Shown here: positions 9,101 to 14,555 of the stretch, piece after piece
Numbering within the stretch: the first letter of the stretch is position 1
How the letters are laid out: each line of letters starts with the position of its first letter
Source: CAVQNQ01 sp964427655
GTDB lineage: Bacteria; Acidobacteriota; Terriglobia; Bryobacterales; Bryobacteraceae
NCBI GenBank assembly: GCA_964427655.1
Contig: CAYRWE010000090.1
Location: forward strand, 1-18,214
Length of the DNA stretch: 18,214 nucleotides
Reading direction: 5' to 3'
Notes under the pieces: model-generated
Databases searched by the model: none
Seen by the model: the letters and a program-made list of their open reading frames with translations, nothing else
What the model was told of the DNA's origin: nothing
Translations under genes and position numbers: made by a program

Positions 9101-9516
9101 CCACCTTCCGCGATATGGAAGACTCCTTGCGTGGTGCGGCGGTCGCTTTTGGGATTGTGCAGGACGCCTTGCGCCACGCGGTACGAATCGAGATAAGGCG
9201 AGTGAATGTGCTCGACGCCCGGCGGAAACGAGAGGGCGCGCGCCATCCCCGGCAGATCGAGGGTTAGGGTACGGGAGGGAAGGCGTGGCGCTCCCTCGGG
9301 ACTAATACCCTTGAGATAACGATCGAGAAAGCCTTGGAGGCGTGCATCCACCGGGCAGAGAAGATTGGGCAGCAGTTGATCTTTCTGGTGGATATTTCGG
9401 AGAAGCGGTCCAGCGAGTTGGAGGAAGTAGGAGTCCGCGGCACTATGGGGCGCGAATTGGCCCAATGCCGCCAGTTTGAGGCTGATGTAGCGATCGAGCG
9501 CTGGATGGGTGTCCAT
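6106..9516 (-). CDS. Probable pyrophosphate-type phosphoenolpyruvate carboxykinase (PPi-PEPCK)
   Basis: The product has 1136 residues, the usual size of PPi-PEPCK and about twice that of ATP- or GTP-PEPCK. The family interconverts PEP + CO2 + phosphate and oxaloacetate + pyrophosphate in the cytoplasm. Segments I associate with this family are RSMEIRFFAPGTLVSNLDFV (204-223), GNGGDPYLPENDAALDVLHW (228-247), NYFGYCKKEVKTQISFAANL (317-336) and EEEHAGGAIAFP (341-352). TVSGGGKSEIS (471-481) looks like a PEPCK kinase-1a P-loop. SSLTGKSPSTTGFGSEGALT (844-863) and YRVDHDISMLVPEIWCRM (902-919) are further signatures. ATG 9516 is the only start, because a TAA lies 14 codons upstream in frame. Its Shine-Dalgarno is poor. 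No signal peptide is present and the frame is intact, unlike many neighbours. It stands alone, with no pathway partners nearby. The family call rests on remembered motifs, not an alignment. Confidence 0.7.
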   Translation of the reverse strand: MDTHPALDRYISLKLAALGQFAPHSAADSYFLQLAGPLLRNIHQKDQLLPNLLCPVDARLQGFLDRYLKGISPEGAPRLPSRTLTLDLPGMARALSFPPGVEHIHSPYLDSYRVAQGVLHNPKSDRRTTQGVFHIAEGGLPIPADKIAVPTSVFATLLKKALHPPEDVLALPCTAAEPGAAGLFVSLLFRPVVCPATGETPERSMEIRFFAPGTLVSNLDFVECLFGNGGDPYLPENDAALDVLHWTGHSGGVILAPHLVSVSKRELGLPHTGQATERQKRDGMCWSEPDELYNGGKAFKIACRDASGVMVTILADNYFGYCKKEVKTQISFAANLSGLCEEEHAGGAIAFPSYILGQDFIAGRTIRLKPATFEAAMSLLGSRAEVQPDRYAVDRRFANIIYVPESSTFSVRDGTVCWEWRGQRRQIPLRVEEVYVLPSGYRVRLEKQFSGTAWRLIGTRSDGTLCHKPSTVSGGGKSEISKSLADLVLKGPVFVKDYSSDMDQVAAVLDRDYACVFRDRVPNHRSRRPVLSIERSLGSVIKLLTASADYTDEHNQFVRDLPQTIRQLVFTVKRYYRPEWGVSWREHFTVDRINGFLGHELKFDGQRLVSNYLRVGYDPDGSWRIYKLRPDFYPADKVQVEDDITASVTLPRAALPHPDEEYGNPSVKLVVNCETMLFQRPDEAVHRGADQQAEADIASPDTFLSNFEPLTREDARRLVDHVVEFDRYSQPMKQLISKFVSAQHGDYVVSSAHPRLVDGKPSKNPRYLQRRPDLVQARETYLAGITARLDRNIPEGQDVFFPVNAVLPGRRNNPPEPKLGIAPLAVYNPIHYQETPELFMEFISSLTGKSPSTTGFGSEGALTKGPFNALPPVIDVNNALVSMILTEYAAVTTSAGYVGPHYRVDHDISMLVPEIWCRMRVEERAPRFLIENGYLEKVEDFRLDGRKVLASRLGYRVTSRFSDVFLGRIFETPDSVFPEELLRPEKQDLAMFAAGVDDIVASQRRVALSYFEDGSVEHACPPLRALLEIMAHGSYQGMTLEDPRLRAQFTREAVLSSDWYAQRLCARQRKEAELWQCHLLALEQFRTSGLEIPPQLDLEARMKVARDTLTWVNSPDYVTRLVGTIGADPLFLNPRS

Positions 9517-9982
9517 AGGGAACCACTTGGCGTCGGTGGAAGCGGCGCTTCCTCCAGCTTAGTCGAACCGCGAGTGCCGTCGCCAGCAGCATTCACCAAT
9601 TCGGCGCCTGCATGGCGCCGAGTGCGTGCCGGGAAGTCGTAAGGAAACTCGTTCAGAAGGCAAAATTGCCCAGACAGCGGGCAAAGGTTGTACCATTGGC
9701 TCGTTTGCGGAAGAACAATCAAATCAGACATTTCAGCAGTCATAATGGGCAATATCGGTAGCCATTTGGACCTTACCTCGGGGGCGGTGGAGACATCAAG
9801 AAAATACTGGCTGGGAAGAGTCGCGCCCACCCGGACCTTGGCGTCTCTGCCTGCCAAGCTCCGACATGGTTTCCGGTCCCTAAGTGGCCGACGGTGAAAT
9901 CCGATGCGACTTCAACCGTCGCGTAGTTCCACGACGTTACAATTCAATAGATTCACTACGAGAGCTGATTCGCCGGAAACAA
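9517..9982. other. Gene-free divergent intergenic region
   Basis: These 466 bases separate the leftward PPi-PEPCK gene from the rightward GH25-like remnant. A minus-strand frame of up to 197 codons (9264-9857, TTG start) covers part of it, but it overlaps the PEPCK start in another frame and resembles no family. The regulatory DNA of the PEPCK gene should lie here. I see no strong promoter or operator. Confidence 0.45.
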
Positions 9983-10010
9983 TTGACTGGTCTTCAAAGC
10001 GCGATAGAAT
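9983..10010 (+). promoter_or_regulatory. Sigma70-like promoter placing transcription next to the start codon
   Basis: TTGACT (9983-9988, 5 of 6 to consensus) and TAGAAT (10005-10010, 5 of 6) are separated by 16 bases. Transcription would begin near 10017, one to three bases before the ATG at 10019, which has no Shine-Dalgarno. That implies a leaderless mRNA for the GH25-like gene. Confidence 0.45.
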
Positions 10011-10018
10011 ACGGCCAT

Positions 10019-10474
10019 ATGCGGCGTGTGTTTTGCCTTTTGTGCCTCTTCCCAGCCGCCGTTTTCGCGAGCACGGGCTTCGGCGTCGATGTTGACTTCT
10101 ATACCGGACCAATCTCCGACCATGTCTGGAGCCGTCTGAAGGCGAGAAGTCAGAAGTTCCTCATCGCTCAATCGTGGGGCGGACGCAGCCGAAACGAATT
10201 CGCCTCTTCGCAACTGGCGGGCGCCCGATCGGCAGGAATGAAGACGGCGGCATACGTCCTGTTGAATTACGACAACCTGGCGTGCCCGACGTTTGCCAGC
10301 CCCGTGCGCGACGAGGGAGGGAGATGTCTCGGTGATCTGATTCCACAGGAGCAGCCCGGCGGCCGCTGGCAGGTTCGCCAGGGCCTGGCTGCGATCGGCG
10401 CGGAGCTGAACGAGGTCGTTCATTGCCATCGATGTGGAATGGTTTGCCTGCCAAGGTGTTCGAACTGGAGATGA
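10019..10474 (+). pseudogene. Broken GH25-like (lysozyme-type) secreted hydrolase
   Basis: A signal peptide (MRRVFCLLCLFPAAVFA) is followed by GFGVDVDFYTGPISDHVWSR, KFLIAQSWGGRSRNE, LAGARSAGMKTAAYVLLNYD and GRWQVRQGLAAIGAELNEV. That is the opening half of the GH25/GH25-like TIM barrel, with strand-1 DVD, a helix of AGARSAGM type and strand YVLLNY. The frame then runs off into VHCHRCGM. One frame over, starting at 10419, the DNA reads FIAIDVEWF, which fits the family's catalytic DxE strand, so a frameshift lies at about 10415-10418. Soon after, the DNA belongs to an opposite-strand gene, so the C-terminal half of the barrel is lost. GH25 enzymes cut peptidoglycan glycan chains. This copy should be inactive. 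Confidence 0.6.
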
Positions 10475-10880
10475 TGAATCAATTCGTGTCGGACATAGTA
10501 GGGATCCATGCACGAGGGCCGTATACAATGCCAAAGGGCAGGGTGTTTGCAGAAGATCGCCCAATCCCGAAGGACTGAGCACAAACCTCCGATTGGCAAA
10601 ACACTACGCGTCGAGGCGGAGAGTCGATTGGGCCGACCTTCAGCTCAATGAACCGAACGGCTTCGTCGTACAGATCCCTGGCTTCACGGCCCCGGGACGG
10701 CACATCGGTGCAAATCGCGTCGGTGATGCAGGACACACCCGCGAGTGAAGGCGCAAGCACCCGTATGGGCTTGGCCAAAGCCCAGGTAGCAATTGGAACG
10801 CACAGCAAAGCGACTGTGGAGATTCGCAGAATCATCGCGCTTCGGCTCAGAGTTCTCGTTCCCCGCGGTGGGCCCATCAT
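10420..10880 (-). pseudogene. Broken HExxH zinc-metallopeptidase-like exported or anchored protein
   Basis: From ATG at 10880 (a start at 10835, MILRISTVALL, is also possible) the leftward frame has a hydrophobic export or anchor segment, LRISTVALLCVPIATWALA. It continues with REARDLYDEAVRFIELKVGP, RRVVFCQSEVCAQSFG and PFGIVYGPRAWIP. The open frame then goes astray (TMSDTN, stop at 10479). After restoring one base near 10500 it continues YYVRHELIHHLQFEHLGRQT. HELIH is a zinc-protease HExxH motif in the context this family shows (GIVxGPRAWxPYYVRHELIHHLQ). The frame ends at a TGA at 10420-10422, far short of the rest of the catalytic domain. The 3' part is missing where the GH25-like remnant arrives from the other side. 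Confidence 0.6.
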
Positions 10881-10907
10881 TCTCTTTACCTTACCCCGAG
10901 GTAGCAT

Positions 10908-11574
10908 CCGCCGGATGGCCCCCGACTGGGTGCGCAGCGTTGATTGATGCCACCCATGTGGTCGGCCAACCGGAACTTGGAGCCGCCAATCCCGGATGGG
11001 TTACCGGAAACAAGCCGCGCGAGTTCTTGGGAATGCACGGCTAAGACGTCAACTCGCGAGAGTGCGCCTGAGATGGTGCGCGCGCCGCGGCCCGCTACCA
11101 GCCGTCGTGCGCACGGCGCAGTGTGCGGGCGGCGCGCCGGCTTCCGCGGCCGTGCCGCCGTTCGTGCCGCCCGAGCGGCAGGCTGTCCAGGTCGCCAACG
11201 GCGCGCCAGCGCCGCGGCTTTCCGGCCGACAGATCGCGAAGACGCTCTCTGCGCGCGAACGCGACGGTACTGGCGCTCCGGTTGCGGAAGCCCGGCGGAC
11301 GCCGCGGGGTTGCGTGGGCTTTGAGCGCCGTCGGGCGTTTTACGGCCCCGTGGCCCAGTTTCCGAGCGGCGCGTTATCCAGGAGCAATCTGGACAGAGCT
11401 TATGTACGACATCGCGACTGTACGTCGAGTTGAATCCGTAAGCACCGCGCGGTTGCCGAGGACCGACCCGCCATAGAATTGCCCTGAGGCGAATGCGGTC
11501 ATGCTCCCGCAGTTTCAGGACCTTGAGCCGCGAATCGGCTAATCAGGCCCGTTCGCCGCGTCCACGAATCGGCT
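10908..11574. other. Gene-free GC-rich stretch containing the first repeat block
   Basis: No frame here looks like a protein gene. The long open frames at 10944-11476 are Arg/Ala-rich, overlap in all three plus frames and lack ribosome sites, as expected of very GC-rich DNA. The middle part (about 11136-11300) holds the first block of the repeat family described for 13590-14111. Confidence 0.5.
11136..11300. repeat. GC-rich repeat block, left copy
   Basis: This block contains GCCGGCTTCCGCGGCCG (11136-11152), TTCGTGCCGCCCGAGCGG (11161-11178), an AAGACGCTCTCTGCGCGCG segment (11239-11257) and GCGCGCGAACGCGACGGT (11251-11268). It then has CTGGCGCTCCGG and GGAAGCCC-GCGG. Each has an identical or near-identical counterpart between 13590 and 14111, partly in the same order. 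The sharing of 17-18-base words over 2.4 kb is more than GC content alone would give. Confidence 0.5.
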
Positions 11575-11703
11575 TTACGCTGTTCCTGCTAAAGGCTTCT
11601 TGGCGGGGGCGTTGTCGTGCTTCTTCTGCTCCCCTTGTTTCTGTTTCGTCAACTGCTGTTGCTTGTTCTTTTCCTTGTCTTTCTTGCCACCCTTGTCTCC
11701 CAT
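11575..11703 (-). CDS. Small lysine-rich protein (42 residues)
   Basis: The leftward frame starts with ATG at 11701-11703 and ends with TAA at 11575-11577. It reads MGDKGGKKDKEKNKQQQLTK, continues QKQGEQKKHDN and ends APAKKPLAGTA. GGGAG lies five bases before the ATG. The MGDKGGKKDKEKNKQQ start is one I associate with a small conserved protein of unknown function seen in many bacteria. It is highly charged and probably disordered or a single helix, with no signal peptide or membrane segment. At 42 codons it is easily missed by gene callers. Its low complexity is the main doubt, but the start, ribosome site and clean stop all agree. Confidence 0.65.
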   Translation of the reverse strand: MGDKGGKKDKEKNKQQQLTKQKQGEQKKHDNAPAKKPLAGTA

Positions 11704-11959
11704 GCCCGCTCCCTTTTTCAGCGATTGTGACTTGAAGTCTGGATCACTGCTCGGTTGATCATTCGTAATCGCCGCGAATCAACGTTACCACAACTGCAGT
11801 CAGCAAGAGTCACTGCATCCACGCGGCACCCCGGCGCAACATCGCGACCGGCGCCAGCAACGCGAACGCAAGTGCCGGCGACGAATTGAGTTAACAAGAC
11901 AGCCATCGTTTTGCAGGCTTCCTCGCGGTCGCGCGGTATATCGACCGTGGACGAGTCGC

Positions 11960-12336
11960 GTGTTGGACGAAGTCGTCAGCCATGCGTTCAGCCACGGTTT
12001 CCATCCCCAGCATGTGGAGCGTCTTGCCGCGTATTGGGCCGAGGCACTCGGTGGGCCTAGCATGTATCCCGAGTCATATGGCGACGAGACCACCGTCGTC
12101 AGGAGATCCATAGCGGTAACGGGGTGCACGACGAGATGGATCGCCGCGCGATCGCTTGCTTCGACCAGGCTCTGGCTGACGTCGCACTGGCCGACGACTC
12201 TGCGCTGCGACAAGTGCTGCACGACTACTTCGCTTGGGCGACCACGACAACCATGGCCCGCTATCACCGGCCCGCTGATGATGTGCCTGACGGTCTGACC
12301 ATTCCGCGCTGGTCATGGGACGGACTCCAGGAGTGA
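11960..12336 (+). pseudogene. Frameshifted truncated-haemoglobin gene (group II-like globin)
   Basis: Two plus-strand frames make one globin. From 11960 the DNA reads VLDEVVSHAFSHGFHPQHVE, RLAAYWAEALGGPSMYPESY and GDETTVVR. In another frame, from about 12109, it reads HSGNGVHDEMDRRAIACFDQ, ALADVALADDSALRQVLHDY and GLTIPRWSWDGLQE before TGA at 12334-12336. Between AGG and CAT five bases stand where three (a Met codon, R-M-H-S) are expected, which breaks the frame next to the His that should be the haem-ligating one. The N-terminal helices upstream of 11960 are also out of frame or degraded. Truncated haemoglobins bind O2 or NO in the cytoplasm. The tail overlaps the ribosome site of the next gene, so the two formed an operon. 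Confidence 0.6.
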
Positions 12337-12342
12337 TCGCCA

Positions 12343-12792
12343 ATGCCAGTCTCCGTCAACGTACAAAACGTTCACCCTCGCAATTTGGCCGCGATGCGGC
12401 GCGAAGTCCCACCGGGCACGGTGGGCGCGGCGTGGGGACCGGCCCTAGGGAAGGTCTGGCCCTTCATTCGCAGCCAGCCAGGCCTGTGGACCGACGGCCA
12501 CAACATTTTTCTCTTCCACCACCCCGCCCAGCCGGGCGCGCCGATACTGTGCGACTTCGGTGTCGAGGTCACGCGCACATTTGAAACTGCCGGCGAGGTG
12601 TACGCGACCGTAACGCCGGCGGGCGAAGCTGCCGTCGCGATCCACCGCGGCCCCCACACCCGCCTGAACGAGGCGCACGACGCCATCGGAGAATGGATGG
12701 CGGCGAACCGCAGAGAGTCCGCTGGCCACTCGTGGGAGATATACGGAGATCCGGCCGACACCGAGACCACGGTCGTGTACCTCCTAAAGTAA
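12343..12792 (+). CDS. GyrI-like / AraC-effector-type small-molecule-binding protein
   Basis: The product has 149 residues and is intact. ATG at 12343 is preceded by AGGAG nine bases upstream, inside the end of the globin gene. The fold signature is that of the GyrI-like (AraC_E_bind) domain: VWPFIRSQPGLWTDGHNIFL (38-57), CDFGVEVTRTF (70-80), a strand VAIHRGPHTRLNEAHDAIGE (98-117) with the GPH/GPY-type turn, and C-terminal WEIYGDP...TTVVYLLK (131-149). The domain binds small organic or cationic ligands, either alone or fused to DNA-binding domains. There is no helix-turn-helix here, so this is a stand-alone binder. Its gene follows the broken globin by six bases. No signal peptide is present. 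The native ligand cannot be told from sequence. Confidence 0.75.
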   Translation: MPVSVNVQNVHPRNLAAMRREVPPGTVGAAWGPALGKVWPFIRSQPGLWTDGHNIFLFHHPAQPGAPILCDFGVEVTRTFETAGEVYATVTPAGEAAVAIHRGPHTRLNEAHDAIGEWMAANRRESAGHSWEIYGDPADTETTVVYLLK

Positions 12793-12979
12793 AGGTTCGT
12801 GCGCTTTGGGCGAGTGGTCGGCGACTCGTACACTGGTTCGAAGCTGCCTAGTGGGAACCGCGAAGGCCACACGTTGCCCGCGAATTCCCCGGCGCTAGGT
12901 CGCGTGCGCACCACGTCGCCGAGAAGACGGCGCAACGCGATCATGGGGCAGGGTTCAGCTTTGGGAGCGAAGTGGTGCC

Positions 12980-13008
12980 ACCGGCGGATCTAGAGTAACC
13001 GGCGGATC
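12980..13008. repeat. Short direct repeat
   Basis: ACCGGCGGATC occurs at 12980-12990 and again at 12998-13008, across the stop codon of the small membrane protein. It may be a local duplication. Confidence 0.35.
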
Positions 13009-13208
13009 GTTGTCTTTGGCACTACGGGCCAAGCCAGAAGTAATAGGGCAAATGCTATGGGCGCGATCATCAGTATCCAGGGATGAGGTATCCAAGTGTT
13101 CAAGCGTGTTCCGGCAGCCACGATCGATTCCGCAATGAGCTGGTGGCTTTTCGGATTGATCAGCAGAAATCCAGCGGCAAGCATGGCGGGCCCCAGGTTC
13201 TTTAGCAT
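12990..13208 (-). CDS. Small predicted membrane protein
   Basis: The product has 72 residues. One hydrophobic segment lies near the N-terminus (LGPAMLAAGFLLI, about 5-17) and a strong one at about 43-63 (PWILMIAPIAFALLLLAWPV), followed by a basic tail VPKTTIRRLL. This suggests a two-helix inner-membrane protein with its C-terminus in the cytoplasm. ATG at 13206-13208 has AGG five bases upstream (TGAGGTCGA). I do not recognise the family. It is isolated, with the GyrI-like gene ending about 200 bases away on the other strand. The hydrophobic pattern with a clear ribosome site makes it likely real, although the GC-rich surroundings produce many false frames. Confidence 0.5.
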   Translation of the reverse strand: MLKNLGPAMLAAGFLLINPKSHQLIAESIVAAGTRLNTWIPHPWILMIAPIAFALLLLAWPVVPKTTIRRLL

Positions 13209-14297
13209 TCGACCTCATTCTTGGCTCGGAGTGCCAAGTGGGTTCCGGTGTTCAATTCTACCTGTCCACAGGGCTAGATGCGACCATGATCGACCCTATC
13301 ACGGTACTGGTGCAAATAGTACCGTTGGGCCGAGGCCCGCCAGTCGCGTTGATAATTGCTACTACCTTGCGGAAATCAATCCGTCCCTTGGTGACGGGAG
13401 CCGCGGGCTTCCGCCTAATCTCCATCCACGCCGGCGTGCCGAACCTGGTGCGAAGAGCACGCGCTATCTCAGCAGTTCGGCGCTCGTGCCTTGTCCTCCG
13501 TCGCATGGTCTCATCGCCGGGCGCCAGCCGACATGTAGCGCGCGAGAGCAGAGACGTGCCGTCCGGGCTGGCCGCTGTACGTGCCGTCCGCGCGCGAACG
13601 CGACGGTTACAGGCGCGCTGCCGGCTTCCGCGGCCGGCCGCCGTGCGCGCCGCCCGAGCGGGAGCTTCGCGATCGCGGGCGGAACGGCGAGCGAATCAAT
13701 CGCGCGAAGACGCGCTCCTGCGCGCGGGCCTCGCGGCAGGCGCCGCGGATGCGCCGCATCCCGCAAATGCGGCCGTCGCGCGGTAGGTGCAGCGCGCCTC
13801 GGCGGCCCGCGGACGTTCGTGCTGCCCGAGCGGCCGTTCAGATTCGCCCCGGCGAGGTCACCGTCCACGCTTCCCGCGGTCAGCGCCGCGGCCTTCCGGC
13901 CGGCAGTTCGCCAAGACGCGCTCCTGCGCGCGAGCGCTGGCGCACCGGCCACGTGGAAGCCCAGCGGCGCCGGGGGGTGCGCCAACCTCGCGTGCGCTGA
14001 TCGCGGCGTTCGCCGGTTTCAATCTCAGCACGTCGCGCCGCGACCCGCGGATGCGGCCTTCGTACGCGCGCGGCTTCCGCGGCCGGCTGGCCGTGCGCGC
14101 CGCCCGAGCGGCGGCACGGTGGTTGGTCGTGGACGACGGGAGTATCGCGCTACAGCGTCGCCAATCAGAGGTATACGCGCGCCGCGAATCAGCGCTGGAG
14201 AGCTTACGTGGCTCGAGTCCACGGCGGTAAGTCCGGCAGGAGCACTGATGCAAACCTAAAGGCCCCGGGGTTAGGTTCGGGGCCTGCACTCAGAGAG
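13209..14297. other. Gene-free GC-rich stretch containing the second repeat region
   Basis: No frame in this stretch resembles a protein. Long open frames (13096-14259, 13464-13985 and others) are Arg/Ala/Pro-rich, overlap on both strands and begin without ribosome sites. The first 300 bases (13209-13510) have ordinary composition. A leftward 82-codon frame there (13258-13506) is unremarkable. From about 13580 the DNA becomes very GC-rich and repetitive. Confidence 0.5.
13590..14111. repeat. GC-rich degenerate repeat block, right copies
   Basis: Two word types alternate. Word A is CGGCTTCCGCGGCCG followed by CGTGCGCGCCGCCCGAGCGG, with copies at 13620-13661 and 14071-14111 and a partial TTCGTGCTGCCCGAGCGG at 13815-13832. 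Word B is AAGACGCGCTCCTGCGCGCG, at 13707-13726 and 13913-13932. GCGCGCGAACGCGACGGT (13590-13607) repeats the sequence at 11251-11268. Spacing between units is uneven (about 90-280 bases), so this is a mosaic or eroded tandem array rather than a clean satellite. No terminal inverted repeats or transposase are visible. Confidence 0.5.
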
Positions 14298-14323
14298 TGG
14301 CGGTGAAAGGGGACTCACCGCCA
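14260..14323. other. Cluster of hairpins upstream of the aldo/keto reductase
   Basis: AGGCCCCG/CGGGGCCT pairs over 8 bp (14260-14267 with 14278-14285). TGGCGGTGA/TCACCGCCA pairs over 9 bp (14298-14306 with 14315-14323). Between them CACTC/GAGTG (14287-14299) gives a third, mutually exclusive stem. On the minus strand the first is followed by TTTAGGTTT. The cluster lies 230 bases before the reductase start. It could be a terminator facing either way, or a structured leader. Confidence 0.4.
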
Positions 14324-14503
14324 GAAATACTGTGTGTAATAATTGACACTTTGCATTAACACTTTCAGACCGCATTATCTACATGTACTCAGCCGGCGCT
14401 CCCGCGGACGGGGGAGCCGCCGGTGACTTTCGGCTACCACATAGATTCTGCTGTTAGCTGAGGAAAGCACAGACCGCGTTCCGAAAAGAAACGGCGAATA
14501 AGG

Positions 14504-14509
14504 TACAAT
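14504..14509 (+). promoter_or_regulatory. Possible -10 box of the aldo/keto reductase gene
   Basis: TACAAT (5 of 6 to consensus) lies 46 bases before the ATG at 14556. No good -35 sits at the right distance. TTCCGA at 14479-14484 is the closest but has a 19-base spacer, so the call is weak. A TTGACA at 14343-14348 has no matching -10. Confidence 0.25.
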
Positions 14510-14555
14510 ATCAGTGTTAAATCAGACCTGATTGTCCCAAATGGAGGCTTACTCG

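Noticed and set aside
9264..9857. Minus-strand frame of 197 codons over the PPi-PEPCK start
   Set aside because: It overlaps the PEPCK coding region in another frame, starts with TTG without a ribosome site and resembles no family.
10434..10570. Continuation of the GH25-like gene as AVYNAKGQGV in another plus frame
   Set aside because: It looks like a GH25 strand, but the opposite strand carries the much stronger YYVRHELIHHLQ and GIVYGPRAWIP match, so I treat it as coincidence.
13258..13506. Leftward frame of 82 codons with a plausible composition
   Set aside because: No ribosome site, no recognised family, and the opposite strand is equally open.
14203..14230. T-arm-like GTGGCTCGAGTCCAC
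   Set aside because: The rest of a tRNA cloverleaf is missing on both sides.
13096..14259. Long open frame of 387 codons in GC-rich DNA
   Set aside because: Arg/Ala/Pro-rich product with no domain, no ribosome site, and equally long open frames in other phases and on the other strand. It spans the repeat blocks.
14343..14348. Perfect TTGACA -35 box
   Set aside because: No -10 hexamer at 15-19 bases downstream; TATCTA is 27 bases away.
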